Positions 53,412 to 63,909 of a stretch of 64,000 bases of DNA are shown here, one piece after another. Made by a program: the position numbers and the translations under genes. Source of the stretch: Tuwongella immobilis (lineage in GTDB: Bacteria; Planctomycetota; Planctomycetia; Gemmatales; Gemmataceae); assembly GCF_901538355.1 (NCBI RefSeq), contig NZ_LR593887.1, forward strand, positions 6,176,920-6,240,919, given 5' to 3'. Positions within the stretch are counted from its first letter, which is position 1. Every line of letters starts with the position of its first letter. The notes below the pieces were generated by a model, which was not told the origin of the DNA, did no database searches, and saw only the letters and a program-made list of their open reading frames with translations.

Positions 53412-54185
53412 TCACGGTTTTTCCCCGACCAGCACCACAATGGGATAAGCGAACCAGATCTGATCGCCGCGTCGCTCGGCCCCCATTCCCAGCCGGTCCA
53501 CGCCAACATCGGCGGTCAATCGCTCGCGAATCCGATCCGAATCACCGGCATGGGGGAATGATGCCCGCAGCGATTGTTCCAACTCCATTTCGACTTTGTA
53601 GAATGCGCGACGAATCGACCGAACTCCGGCGGATTCGAGCAATTCCACCAGTGCCACAAACGACAACGCATGCACATGGGAAGGGTCACGCCAGCGTTCC
53701 AATTCGTCATATGCGGCGGCTTGTTCCGGCGATTGGCTGAAGACGTCGATCACCACGATTCGCCCACCGGGCTGACAGACTCGCATCATCTCGGCAAGCA
53801 TCCGCTGCGGGTGGAGCAGATGATGGAACGAATAGCGTGTCATCACGACGGAAAAACTCGCATCGCACCAGGGCAACTGCTCGCCGTCGGCCTGCATCCA
53901 GAGAAGATTATCCAATCGCATCTGCTGCTGTCGGGTCTGGGCTTGGGCCAGCATCGCGGGCGTGAGATCCACCCCCACCACCCAGCAAGCCCGCCGGGCG
54001 ACATCGCAAGTAATCAGTCCCGGTCCACAAGCCACATCCAGCACCACATCTCGATTGGTGATGCCGGCCGTTTCCAGGACAATTGCGTTGGTTTCCGCAT
54101 TGGAATGGGCCGGAATTTCGGCAAACGGAATGGCTTGTCGGGTGAACTGATCCAAAATCAACTGCCGATGCGTCTGAGCATCCAT
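53412..54185 (-). CDS. Class I SAM-dependent methyltransferase (UbiE-like)
   Basis: A 257-residue cytoplasmic protein. Motif I VVLDVACGPGLITCDVA, then GVDLTPAMLAQAQTR (motif II), ADGEQLPWCDASFSVVMTRYSFHHL (post-II), and RMLAEMMRVCQPGGRIVVIDVFS, as in ubiquinone/menaquinone-type methyltransferases. The substrate is not known. It lies 59 bases downstream of the AraC-type regulator in the same direction, so probably in one transcript. Confidence 0.88.
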   Translation of the reverse strand: MDAQTHRQLILDQFTRQAIPFAEIPAHSNAETNAIVLETAGITNRDVVLDVACGPGLITCDVARRACWVVGVDLTPAMLAQAQTRQQQMRLDNLLWMQADGEQLPWCDASFSVVMTRYSFHHLLHPQRMLAEMMRVCQPGGRIVVIDVFSQSPEQAAAYDELERWRDPSHVHALSFVALVELLESAGVRSIRRAFYKVEMELEQSLRASFPHAGDSDRIRERLTADVGVDRLGMGAERRGDQIWFAYPIVVLVGEKP

Positions 54186-54244
54186 CGTATCGTTCTCCGC
54201 AAGAATGACACCGAATTCGGGTCAAAATCCTGCGGGGGATTGTC

Positions 54245-55117
54245 TCAGAACCAACGGGGAAGCGTCTTGAATGTTCTGGCATGCCGCTGATATTGGCCTG
54301 GGGTGACACCAATCCAACGCTTGAAGTGTCGGGTCAGATGAGCCTGATCCGCGAATCCGGTGCATCCGGCGACATCGACAATTCGCATTCCCTGGCGGAG
54401 CAACTGTCGGGCATGATTCAGCCGCATCTGCAAATGATACGCATGCGGCGGAATGCCAAACCATTGACGAAAGGCGCGCGTTAAGGCAACCACACCGATG
54501 CCGAGTTCCGCCCCCAGCGACTCAACCAACAAGTTTTGGCCCATTTCGCTGGCAAGCCGATCACGGATATCGGTCAACCATCGGGGCACTTCTCCCAATC
54601 GTCGGGACGATCGCTTCTCCGGGTCGCGGTCGCGGCCACCGCCACCGATTCCTTCGACTTCCGTCCAACATTCGCAAAATTCGGCGAGATGTTGAGCGAA
54701 CTCCGCCTCCGTTGCCGTAGCGCAAATCGTCGCATGCAAGCGTTCCGCGGCCTGCCGACTATTGCCATTCGCAATCGGGGCCAACCCCGTCGCCACCGCC
54801 TGCGAATCGCCCCATTTGTGTGATTCTTCCAGAAGTGTACTCGGCAGATAAATCGTCGCAAATTGCCATGGAATATCGCCCTGCGGAATCATCTCATGGA
54901 CTTCATCGGGGCGCAGCAGCACCAGATGCCCCACGGGACACGGCCACGATTCACCACCACGGACAATCCGCCCCCGACCGGCAATCGTCCAGCTCAGTTG
55001 ATAATGCCCATGCGCATGCCGCAGCGATGGCTCACGATGCCAGCACGATAACCACGCCTCGACATCGGCCCACGCGGTCGCCCAAAAGGAATTCGCCTGC
55101 CCTGCCGATGCCCCCAT
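54245..55117 (-). CDS. AraC family transcriptional regulator
   Basis: A 290-residue regulator. The N-terminal cupin-like sensor (LRHAHGHYQLSWTIAGRGRIVRGGESWPCPVGHLVLLRPDEVHEM) is followed by two helix-turn-helix motifs: VESLGAELGIGVVALTRAFRQWFGIPPHAYHLQMRLNHARQLL and IVDVAGCTGFADQAHLTRHFKRWIGVTPGQYQ. It binds DNA as an activator in response to a small molecule. The target may be the downstream methyltransferase; inference. A spacer rich in charged Gly/Arg separates the halves. Confidence 0.9.
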   Translation of the reverse strand: MGASAGQANSFWATAWADVEAWLSCWHREPSLRHAHGHYQLSWTIAGRGRIVRGGESWPCPVGHLVLLRPDEVHEMIPQGDIPWQFATIYLPSTLLEESHKWGDSQAVATGLAPIANGNSRQAAERLHATICATATEAEFAQHLAEFCECWTEVEGIGGGGRDRDPEKRSSRRLGEVPRWLTDIRDRLASEMGQNLLVESLGAELGIGVVALTRAFRQWFGIPPHAYHLQMRLNHARQLLRQGMRIVDVAGCTGFADQAHLTRHFKRWIGVTPGQYQRHARTFKTLPRWF

Positions 55118-55246
55118 CTCCGCCCCTCGAACCGCCCGCGAATACCCCGTGCATTCTCGGCACGGGCGTCAATCGAGAGGCCGCAGCAGCGCATCAGGTT
55201 CGCTTTGCGAGACCGATCGTGGAGGAGATTGGCGCGGTCTGGCCCC

Positions 55247-55900
55247 TCATCGGAGGAGCGGCGCGAGGGCGAGTTTTCGGGTGGGTGCGTGAGCGATTTC
55301 GGGCCAAATTTTGTCTGCGATTGTGGCCACATCGACTTCGCGGCATTGTTCGGGAGAGAATCGCTGCCAGACGGAAACAGCGTTGAGCAACGCGGGATTC
55401 AAGGCATCCAAGGCATCGCGGATTTGCAATAACGGCGTCGGTTGAGCGGCGGATTCCGGCCAGGGCAGATCCCCGGCTAGGTACGCCCGTTGCAGCGATT
55501 TGGCCGCTTCGATTTGGGCGGCCATGAATTCGCGGGCCATCTCCGGGGCAAGGTCGTACTGCGCGGCCAATCCTTCGATGCGCAGCAACAGCACTTTTTC
55601 CCGTGCGGGATCATCGACCGGCGTGCCTTGCTGCTTTTTCCAAGCGGCGACTTGCGCCATCCAGCGCAATCGTTCGCCCATCAGCCGGAGCAAATTCTCC
55701 GCCGCGGCTTGCGGTGCAATGGCCGAGGGCGTTGTCGCAGCTGGCCCGGTTTCGGGAGTGGTGCCGATTCCACGGGGCGGAGTCGGGTCGGTCGCGGTCG
55801 TCGGCTGGCAGCCGCACGGAATGCACGCCAGCAGAATCGCCACCATCCCTGGCATCACGCGTCGATTCCATCCATGCAATTCTGCTGGCATCGGGATCAT
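55247..55900 (-). CDS. Exported lipoprotein chorismate mutase (gamma class)
   Basis: A 217-residue protein. The lipobox LLAC (Cys26) follows a hydrophobic stretch, so it is predicted to be a periplasm-facing lipoprotein. After a Thr/Pro linker, residues 66-200 match AroQ-gamma chorismate mutase: ENLLRLMGERLRWMAQVAAWKKQ, DDPAREKVLLLRIEGLAAQY, APEMAREFMAAQIEAAKSLQ, LLQIRDALDAL. The enzyme turns chorismate into prephenate. The exported form is known in some bacteria, but its purpose is unclear because chorismate is cytoplasmic. It starts 2 bases after the oxidoreductase stop codon. Confidence 0.75.
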   Translation of the reverse strand: MIPMPAELHGWNRRVMPGMVAILLACIPCGCQPTTATDPTPPRGIGTTPETGPAATTPSAIAPQAAAENLLRLMGERLRWMAQVAAWKKQQGTPVDDPAREKVLLLRIEGLAAQYDLAPEMAREFMAAQIEAAKSLQRAYLAGDLPWPESAAQPTPLLQIRDALDALNPALLNAVSVWQRFSPEQCREVDVATIADKIWPEIAHAPTRKLALAPLLR

Positions 55901-55902
55901 CC

Positions 55903-56919
<1,017 letters not shown>

Positions 56920-56995
56920 GGAATCGTTCCCCCGCATGAAATCACGCTGTGGAAAGCCCCCGGAACCAACGATCCCCGCGGTGCCGTGTCCCGAC

Positions 56996-58873
56996 TCATT
57001 CCGGGAAATAGCGAGCGGTTTGGGCAGGATCGCTTCGAGTGATTTTGCTAACCAGCACGGTGCCCAGCAAGGAACCAATCATCCCCCAAAAGAGCGGATC
57101 TAGCCCCAGCGGGGTCAGCGGTGCGAATTTATCCGAGCGAATCTCGCCCCAGCCGGGCAGCCACCCCAGCAGCGAGCGCACCCACAAATCGGGCTGATCT
57201 TGCGTGCGGTTGTCGATCCACCCCAGCGCGTACAAGCCCAGCACACTGCCGACGCCCAGAAGCATCCCCGCTAGCGCCCCGGCTTTGGTGGTGCGCTTCC
57301 AGAATAGCAAAAAGAGCATGGGCATCAAAAAGGCACAACTTTGCCCGGAGCCAGTGAAGACGATGATGTACTGCAAAAACGACGGCGGATTCATCGCCCC
57401 GAGCATCACCACCACACCCACCAGCGCGGTGACGCTGTAGCTGAGAATCTTCATCGACTTCTGCGATGCGTTCGGATTCAACGATCGCTGATACAAGTCT
57501 CGCACCAGCGACGAGGAAATCATGAGCAGGAACGCCGCCACGGTGGACATAATCGCCGCATACGGAGCGGCCAACAGCAGCCCGGCCAAGAACGGCGATG
57601 GGGCCACCTTCAACGCCATGGCAGGCATGATGGCATCTGGCTCGCCTTCGCTGCCCATCTCTCGCAGATATTCCGTGGGGAAAATCGCCCGCGCACAGAT
57701 GAAAATGATAATGATCGCCGAATAGACAATCATGTAATAGAACGCGACCAACACCAGTGCCCGCCGCAGACTTCCCGTGTCTTTGAACGCCATCAGCCGC
57801 ACCATGCCCGAGGGTTGACCAGCGGAGGACATCGACCACATCAGATAGAACGAAAACGCCATGCCCAACGGGAGAAATCCGTTGAATCCGGGACCGTAGA
57901 CCAGCGCCGGATCTTGGGCGATCAGCCACTCGTTGGCGGCGGCCAATCCCGTGGCCCCACTCGGAGCCGTGGGCACCGCATTGATGGCCAGAATCGCCAT
58001 CAGCAGCACGCCGCCGAGCATCACCAACCCCTCAAACACATCGGTCATGGTGACCGCCCAGAAGCCGCCGTAGGTGGTGTAGGCAATCACCGTGAAGGCG
58101 AATAGCAGCAGGCCAATCAGGTAGCCCTTCTCCACTTTCCAGCCGAATCCGGGAATGGTGAGCAACTCCGCGGGAAATCGCACCAGCTTGGTCATTTCGC
58201 GGCCATCATCGACAAATTTCACCCGCACCGCTCGGGCATCGGGGTCCACTTCGTGGCCGATGAATTGCGCGGTCTTGGTCGGCATGGCCGTGCGCTGGGT
58301 GGTTTCATTGCCATTGCTGGAAAATTTCACGACCAATTGCCGTTCCGGCGACACGCTGATTTCCAGCACTTCCGCAGGCGGCGGGTTGAGCCGAATCGCC
58401 TCGCGCAGCACCAGCCCACCGGCCTTGAATTGGGCCACCAGATTGAATGTAAGAAACAACAGAATCAGCAGCGTGGCCAGGATGCCCAGCGTGGGCGATT
58501 GAAAGCGATCGCGGAACACGTCCGGCATCGTCACCGCTCCGCTAATGCGTGCGACTTGGTTGATGCGTTTGCCCATCAACGCCATGGCGGTCAGCGGCAC
58601 CACCATGTACGAACAGATCCAAAGCGCCATCACCCAGCCGTTGGTGTAAATCAGCGAGGGGAAGCCCATGAAGGTGCCGCCGCTGACTGCGGTTGCCGCC
58701 ACCGTGAGCGCAAGCACCCAGCCGCCCAATCCGCGATTGCCCAGGAAGTAGCTGTTGACGAAACTCCCCTTGGACATCACGCGATGCGAAAAGAAGCTAA
58801 ACACCATCACGCCAATGAGATACAACGCAAAAGCAAGAATGACCCAGTAATGAGCCGCCGGAATATCAAGCAT
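56996..58873 (-). CDS. Sodium/solute symporter (SSS family)
   Basis: A 625-residue membrane protein; start at 58873 ([25 protein letters not shown]) with AAGGGGG upstream. Thirteen or so hydrophobic helices; SSS signatures include [57 protein letters not shown] and [25 protein letters not shown] soluble loop near 165-250 is unusual for the family. The substrate cannot be read; the panF-like arrangement with a small partner is suggestive only. Its start overlaps the end of the partner gene by 8 bases. Confidence 0.85.
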
Positions 58874-59291
58874 GGTGGCCCCCTTGAGTGGAATCCGAAT
58901 CGGGATCGTTGCCGAGGTCATCTTCCTTCATGTACGACATGCCAAACCACAGCGTAATCAGCGAGCAGATGATCCACGGCAGAAACACGCCGAAGAGAAT
59001 CCAATCGGGGAATCCGAAATAGGCGGTGAAATTCTCGGCGGTTCGTGGCACGGCCAAGCCCATGCGGACCAGCCAACTATCGGCATCGTGCTGATAGCCA
59101 CGCAGGTAGCAGTATCCGACTACCCACGTCAAACTGAGGAACCAGATGAGCGCGACGAACCAGGCTTCGCGGCGAGCATTACGATAGGTGGTTTGAGCAA
59201 CCAAAGGGGGGGGCATCCGAAACGCCTCCAGCATCGGGGCAGGGAGTGTCTTGCCCGGCGGGAGGACCGGGATTTTTCCATCGCTGGACAT
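58866..59291 (-). CDS. Small two-helix partner of the symporter (DUF997/YhdT-like)
   Basis: A 141-residue protein; start at 59291 (MSSDGKIPVLPPGKTLPAPM). Two hydrophobic helices (EAWFVALIWFLSLTWVVGYCYLR and FPDWILFGVFLPWIICSLITLWFGMSYM) match the layout of YhdT/DUF997 proteins that accompany PanF-type sodium symporters. The tail overlaps the symporter start, so the two are translationally coupled. Probably a small regulatory or stabilising subunit; by analogy. The 282 bases upstream hold no recognised gene. Confidence 0.7.
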   Translation of the reverse strand: MSSDGKIPVLPPGKTLPAPMLEAFRMPPPLVAQTTYRNARREAWFVALIWFLSLTWVVGYCYLRGYQHDADSWLVRMGLAVPRTAENFTAYFGFPDWILFGVFLPWIICSLITLWFGMSYMKEDDLGNDPDSDSTQGGHHA

Positions 59292-59573
59292 GGTACCGCC
59301 TGGCCACCAGCGGCACAAGCAGCCAGTCGGCGCAATCGTCGAATTTACCAGCACTTCCGACCCAATCCACTCGCCGCAAATGCCGTGGATTGTGGGGGTG
59401 ACGCCATCGCGGGTTTGCAACCGATTTTCGCCCAACCGGAACAGATTTCCCAATTTGCCAACCGCAAGACCAATCGGATCGCCAAATTCGTTCAGCCAAT
59501 CTGCGGGATCTGCCGATGATAGGGGTGTCAACGCAAGTGAGTCAAACCCGACAAACGGCGGAAGAGGTGGAAC

Positions 59574-60317
59574 ATGGCCAAGAACCGGCAAAGACGACAG
59601 ATTGTCGCGTTGATGATTGCCGGGCTGGGATGTTGGTATCCCAGTGAGGTGCACGCGGGTCCATTCTCGCGTCCCTCGGCCACTGCGACCTCGCAACCGG
59701 CAGCTCCCCTCGCCCCCCCAGGCGTCTGGCTGCCGGTCGATTGGGCCCAACTGCATGATGCGGTTCGGCTCCAACTGACCAAACCGCTCACTCAGCCGAC
59801 GATTCAGGCATCGTCTGGGCAGGAAGAATTCCCTGCGAAGCCGGAATTGTACGCATGGCTATTGGATCACCCAGATCGAGTCTCCCAAGCATGGCCTCGC
59901 ATGGGGATTCCGTGTGTGGAAATCCAAGCCAAAGCGGATGGCAGCTTCCATTGGTCCGATCCCAATGGCAGCGAGTTGAGTTGGCGACAGGTCGCAGCCA
60001 CCTCCGCCGGCCGAATTTGGTATGCCGAGGGTCGCTATCGGCCCGCCGCGCTCATGCCGTTGATTTCCGTGAAGGCCGTTGCGGTGATGCATCATCGCTC
60101 CCGCACCATGCCTGATGGAACGCCCCGAATTCAACATGCGGTGGATATTTATCTCAGCACCGATAGTCGTGCTGCGAATTTGCTGTCTCGCATGCTTGGC
60201 CCGGCTGCCCCACGGCTGGCCCAAGATGGTGCCAAACAGTTGCTCTTTTTCTTTGCAGGAATCGCCGAGCGGGTATCGCTCGATCACAAGACGGCACGCA
60301 CGCTGCTAAGCCCGTAA
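59574..60317 (+). CDS. Exported protein of unknown function
   Basis: A 247-residue protein beginning with a signal peptide (MAKNRQRRQIVALMIAGLGCWYPSEVHA). The mature part has a Pro/Ser/Ala-rich start, then WLPVDWAQLHDAVRLQLTKP, ELYAWLLDHPDRVSQAWPRMGIPCVEIQAKADGSFHWSDPNGSELSWRQ, IWYAEGRYRPAALMPLISVKAVAVMHHRSRT, and an end reading ARTLLSP. No family recognised and no catalytic motif seen. Coding seems sound from the signal peptide and length. Divergent from the symporter unit. Confidence 0.65.
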   Translation: MAKNRQRRQIVALMIAGLGCWYPSEVHAGPFSRPSATATSQPAAPLAPPGVWLPVDWAQLHDAVRLQLTKPLTQPTIQASSGQEEFPAKPELYAWLLDHPDRVSQAWPRMGIPCVEIQAKADGSFHWSDPNGSELSWRQVAATSAGRIWYAEGRYRPAALMPLISVKAVAVMHHRSRTMPDGTPRIQHAVDIYLSTDSRAANLLSRMLGPAAPRLAQDGAKQLLFFFAGIAERVSLDHKTARTLLSP

Positions 60318-60325
60318 GATTCCTG

Positions 60326-60527
60326 CCCATGGATTTTCAGGCGTGTCTCCCCCCATCCGAGTGCGATGGGCAGGGGCCCCCCTCAGCAATCTGGGCCGAT
60401 TCCCCCCCCTGGCCCGATTGCTGAACCCTGCTCGTCGCCCGGATCCATCTTCGGGCTGTCCCCACAGCCCCACCCATGGCAGTCCCCCCGCACCTGAGCC
60501 GAAGGATTCGGCCCTGTGTGCGGGGGG
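60326..60527. repeat. Cluster of four hairpins between converging genes
   Basis: TGCCCAT (60326-60332) / ATGGGCA near 60366-60372; CAGCAATC (60384-60391) / GATTGCTG (60416-60423) with inner GGGCC/GGCCC; GGGCTGT / ACAGCCC near 60453-60470; and the strongest, CCCCCCGCAC (60484-60493) / GTGCGGGGGG (60518-60527) with inner GCCGAA/TTCGGC. Together they fill the 253-base spacer 60318-60570, which holds no gene. Confidence 0.55.
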
Positions 60528-60570
60528 ATGGCGATGTTTCCGATTCCGCGACGGCGAATGGCTCGCGCTC

Positions 60571-62115
60571 TTACGTCCGCAGGAACTTCCACCAGACAAA
60601 CAGAGCCAATCCGCTACCCACGAATGCGGCTAAGAATAATAATCCAACGAGTTTCTTCCCGGTGCCCAATTCCTGCTGCGGCAATTGCGGCGCAGTTGGA
60701 GCAACCCCGGAAGCCATCGGGGCCATCGGGGGCATCGATGTCAGAGGGGGAATGGTGGAATGCCGATCGGTTCCGCCGGGGGTTTGATCCATCGCACCGG
60801 ACATGGGCCGCGTTTCGGACCCCGATCCCGTCTTGCCCATCCGAGCAGTGCTGCCGTTCGGCTGATTCGCGGTAATTGGCACCGCACTACTGCCAGTCGA
60901 TCGCAAAAACGGCGAGGATGACCCACTACTGGGCACCCCACCACTGCGCGGCGCGGACATTTCCGCCAGCGATCCCATGGAACGCGCCCCGGCCATGGCC
61001 GCTGGTCGCTGCGGTTCCGGATCGCTACCCTGTGCGGCCAAGCAGAGCTGCGGCATTTCTTCGGGACGTGGCGGTGGGACCGGCGTTTGCGTCCATGGTG
61101 CCAGCGCGGTAATCACATCTTCAGGCGATTGATAGCGATAGCGCAGATCTTTGGCCATCATCTTCGCCAACGTCAGGGCCAACCCTTCGGGCACATCCGG
61201 GCGAATTTCCCGAATCGGCTTCGGCTCGCGGGTCTGCTGGGCGACCAACTTTTGCGAGACGGTTCCCTCGGGAAACGGCGGATGCCCAGCGAGCAGGAAG
61301 TAAAACGTCGCCCCCAACCCGTAAATATCCGCACGAATATCGACCGTATGGCTATTGACGGTCTGTTCCGGCGCGACATAATCGGCAGTGCCCAGCACGT
61401 TATTTTCATCGTACTTAAGCGTGAGCATATCTTGATTGTCGTGATAGAATCGGGCCAAACCGAGGTCGAGCAGTTTGACGATGCCATCCCGATCGACCAT
61501 CAGATTGCCGGGCTTAATATCGCGGTGGACCAGTCCGGAGCGGTGGGCATGCTCCAGAGCAATGGCGGCTTGGTGGATAATGTTGGCCGCGCGGGCCACA
61601 TCCATCGGACCGAACCGCTTGACCAATTCCAGGGTGCTTGCCCCATCGACATATTCCATCACCAGGAAGTGAAATTGGCCATCTTGGTCAATATCGTGTG
61701 TCCGCACGATATTCGGATGATCCATACTTCCCGAGGCACGGGCTTCGCGATAGAAGCGGCCGAGAGCGGCGGGTTCTTCGGCCTTCGCGGGGGGGAGAAT
61801 TTTGATGGCGACTCGGCGACGCATGTACAAATGCTCGCACAAAAAGACCTGTCCCATGCCGCCCACGCCAATGCGTTCCAGCAGCTTGTACTTGCCCATG
61901 GTGAAGCCGCGCCACTTCCCCAGCATGAACTGATCGGCTTGGAAGAAGGTAAGCAGGCCATCCCGAACCATCATCGCCGCCAGGCGTTTGGGTTCTTCGG
62001 GCAGCGCGTGATGCTGTTGCAGGTGGGTCAGGTACGCTTCCAAGCGCGAATCGTCGAGCATCCCGCTCTTGCGAATGAGGGTGACTAGATCGTCGAGAGT
62101 TGCGGGTGCTGGCAT
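60571..62115 (-). CDS. Membrane-anchored Ser/Thr protein kinase
   Basis: A 514-residue PknB-type kinase; start 62115 (MPAPATLDDLVTLIRKSGML). The N-terminal 70 residues are a helical module common ahead of planctomycete kinases. Kinase motifs: glycine loop GVGGMGQV (83-90), VAIKIL (Lys105), HRDIKPGN (197-204), DLG (Asp217, with Leu replacing the Phe of DFG), APEQ. A Ser/Pro-rich stretch leads to one C-terminal helix (GLLFLAAFVGSGLALFVWW), so the kinase faces the cytoplasm. No extracellular sensor beyond the helix. Confidence 0.92.
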   Translation of the reverse strand: MPAPATLDDLVTLIRKSGMLDDSRLEAYLTHLQQHHALPEEPKRLAAMMVRDGLLTFFQADQFMLGKWRGFTMGKYKLLERIGVGGMGQVFLCEHLYMRRRVAIKILPPAKAEEPAALGRFYREARASGSMDHPNIVRTHDIDQDGQFHFLVMEYVDGASTLELVKRFGPMDVARAANIIHQAAIALEHAHRSGLVHRDIKPGNLMVDRDGIVKLLDLGLARFYHDNQDMLTLKYDENNVLGTADYVAPEQTVNSHTVDIRADIYGLGATFYFLLAGHPPFPEGTVSQKLVAQQTREPKPIREIRPDVPEGLALTLAKMMAKDLRYRYQSPEDVITALAPWTQTPVPPPRPEEMPQLCLAAQGSDPEPQRPAAMAGARSMGSLAEMSAPRSGGVPSSGSSSPFLRSTGSSAVPITANQPNGSTARMGKTGSGSETRPMSGAMDQTPGGTDRHSTIPPLTSMPPMAPMASGVAPTAPQLPQQELGTGKKLVGLLFLAAFVGSGLALFVWWKFLRT

Positions 62116-62306
62116 GGAGCCACCTGCGTTCAGAGTTTGGACAACGCGAAACCAACCTGCCGAATGCATTCCATGGCCGGATTCCGACACTTCGGACGGA
62201 ACGCCACCGAAGCGGCCTACCTCCGATTAGCCATACTATAGGCCAGCCCTTGACGAATGGGAATCAACGATCGGGGAAAACCGAAGAATTCTCCGAAAGC
62301 TGTCGA

Positions 62307-63572
62307 TTATATGAAATTTTCATGTGGTGGCGGACGTCGATTCCGCCGGAGCCGCGAGGAATCCGGTAGCCGTTCCGGATGTTCGTCCAAATCTAGTTTC
62401 AATCGCCAATGAAAATACGGCGATTCTCGAATAATCTCGATCGCTTCTTTGGTAACCGCATTATCGGACATATCCAGTGATTCCAACTGTGCCAGCCAGG
62501 GGGCATCCGCAATGGCCAGTGCGGCATCATCGCTCAGTCGATTTTTCCGAATGCGCAGGTGACGCAGCCGCAGGGCATTGTCGGATCGTGCCAGCGCTTG
62601 AATTCCGCGATCGCCGAACAGATTGCCGGATAAATCCAACGATTCCACCTGTCGAAATCGCGGCGAGTTCACCAATTCTTGGATGCCCGGCAGACTAATT
62701 GTGCTTTCCTCCAGATTCAGCACCCGCGCTCGCTGCATCAGGCGATGCCAGAGGTCGCCGCTAAGCAGCCAATGAATGCCCATGTCGCCGATATGATTTT
62801 GATGCAACATCAAGCGGTTCAATCGTTTCAGATGCGGCGATTCCGACAGCATCCGCACCGCCCCGTCGCTCAGATCGTTCCCGCTGAGATCCAGCGTGTG
62901 CAATCGCCGCAATCGCGGATTTCGGGCCAGGGCATCAACCCCGGCATCGGCAATTCGGCCATTATCGTTCAGATGCAATTCCGTAAGTCGTGCGACCCAA
63001 TCGGCTTGCATCAGTTGCCGCACCCCTTCACTGGTGAGCGAATTCACACTGAGGTCTAAAATTTCGAGCCGCTCCAAAAATGGCGCACGGGCCAACAGCG
63101 TCATGGTGCCATTGCCCAAGTCGTTGCCGCACAAATCCAATTCGCGGAGCTGCGATAATTCTTGCCGTTGTAAAATGCGTCCCATCCAACTGGCGGCATC
63201 GTACAGCCGTAACCGTCGCAGGGATGGAATCTGTCTTAGAATTTCGCCATGATCGAAAAAATCCCGCCCCGACATGGAAACGCTTTCCAGCAATCCCCGC
63301 CGAAATTGGGCATCCGAGACGATTCCTTTGAGTGGATGCAGCCAATCGGCGGCGTATTGATGCAAGAGTTCCGATTCGCGTTGGCGCAATTTTTTGCGGC
63401 GGCGATCATCCGCGGCCATGCGTGCGAGTGCGCATTGCACGCGAATCAATTCTCCTCGGGGGTCGTGACGCTCATCCAAAAAATCGGCGAAGATCAGTCG
63501 CGGGGCATCCTCATGCCACTGCGCCTGAATCCACTGCAAGAACCCTTGTTCCTCGGGCCAGAGTGGTGTCAT
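62307..63572 (-). CDS. TIGR02996 leucine-rich-repeat protein
   Basis: A 421-residue protein; start 63572 (MTPLWPEEQGFLQWIQAQWHED). TIGR02996 motif APRLIFADFLDERHDPRGELIRVQ at 22-45, then about ten ribonuclease-inhibitor-like repeats (LRELDLCGNDLGNGTMTLLARAP; LEILDLSVNSLTSEGVRQLM; LHTLDLSGNDLSDGAVRMLSESP; VESLDLSGNLFGDRGIQALA). No signal peptide. The repeats resemble those at 49.6 kb but the two proteins are not close copies. Scaffold role inferred. Confidence 0.85.
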   Translation of the reverse strand: MTPLWPEEQGFLQWIQAQWHEDAPRLIFADFLDERHDPRGELIRVQCALARMAADDRRRKKLRQRESELLHQYAADWLHPLKGIVSDAQFRRGLLESVSMSGRDFFDHGEILRQIPSLRRLRLYDAASWMGRILQRQELSQLRELDLCGNDLGNGTMTLLARAPFLERLEILDLSVNSLTSEGVRQLMQADWVARLTELHLNDNGRIADAGVDALARNPRLRRLHTLDLSGNDLSDGAVRMLSESPHLKRLNRLMLHQNHIGDMGIHWLLSGDLWHRLMQRARVLNLEESTISLPGIQELVNSPRFRQVESLDLSGNLFGDRGIQALARSDNALRLRHLRIRKNRLSDDAALAIADAPWLAQLESLDMSDNAVTKEAIEIIRESPYFHWRLKLDLDEHPERLPDSSRLRRNRRPPPHENFI

Positions 63573-63741
63573 ACATCCCCATCGCCAGCACCGAAATCGA
63601 TCGTCCCAGCCGATCTGGTCTGAGAGTCCTGCCCCCGCGCAATCGATTCCGGTATTGCATTGTTGGTGGCGAATTTTCCAGAGGCAAGACACCGCCGGAA
63701 TCTTTCCGATTTCTCGAATTCCACGAACGTGCGTCCGTAGA

Positions 63742-63909
63742 TTAGCGGACCGTCTTCCCCGGCGGCGGCGGCACGCGCGGCCCGGTCGGAATCTTCGATT
63801 CAATCTTGGGATAGGTCGGCTCGGCACCGCCGCATCCGGCGATCATCCCCAGCAGAATGCCTGCGACCCAACAGCGGCACCGGATTCGCTTCCAATTTCG
63901 CATACTCAT
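63742..63909 (-). CDS. Small lipoprotein coupled to a DUF1559 gene
   Basis: A 55-residue protein, easily missed. Start 63909 (MSMRNWKRIRCRCWVAGILL) and canonical lipobox IAGC (Cys26). The mature part is only 30 residues: GGAEPTYPKIESKIPTG then PRVPPPPGKTVR. The ATGA overlap with the upstream DUF1559 stop shows translational coupling. Small lipoproteins after DUF1559 genes are a common planctomycete pattern; role unknown. Confidence 0.75.
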   Translation of the reverse strand: MSMRNWKRIRCRCWVAGILLGMIAGCGGAEPTYPKIESKIPTGPRVPPPPGKTVR

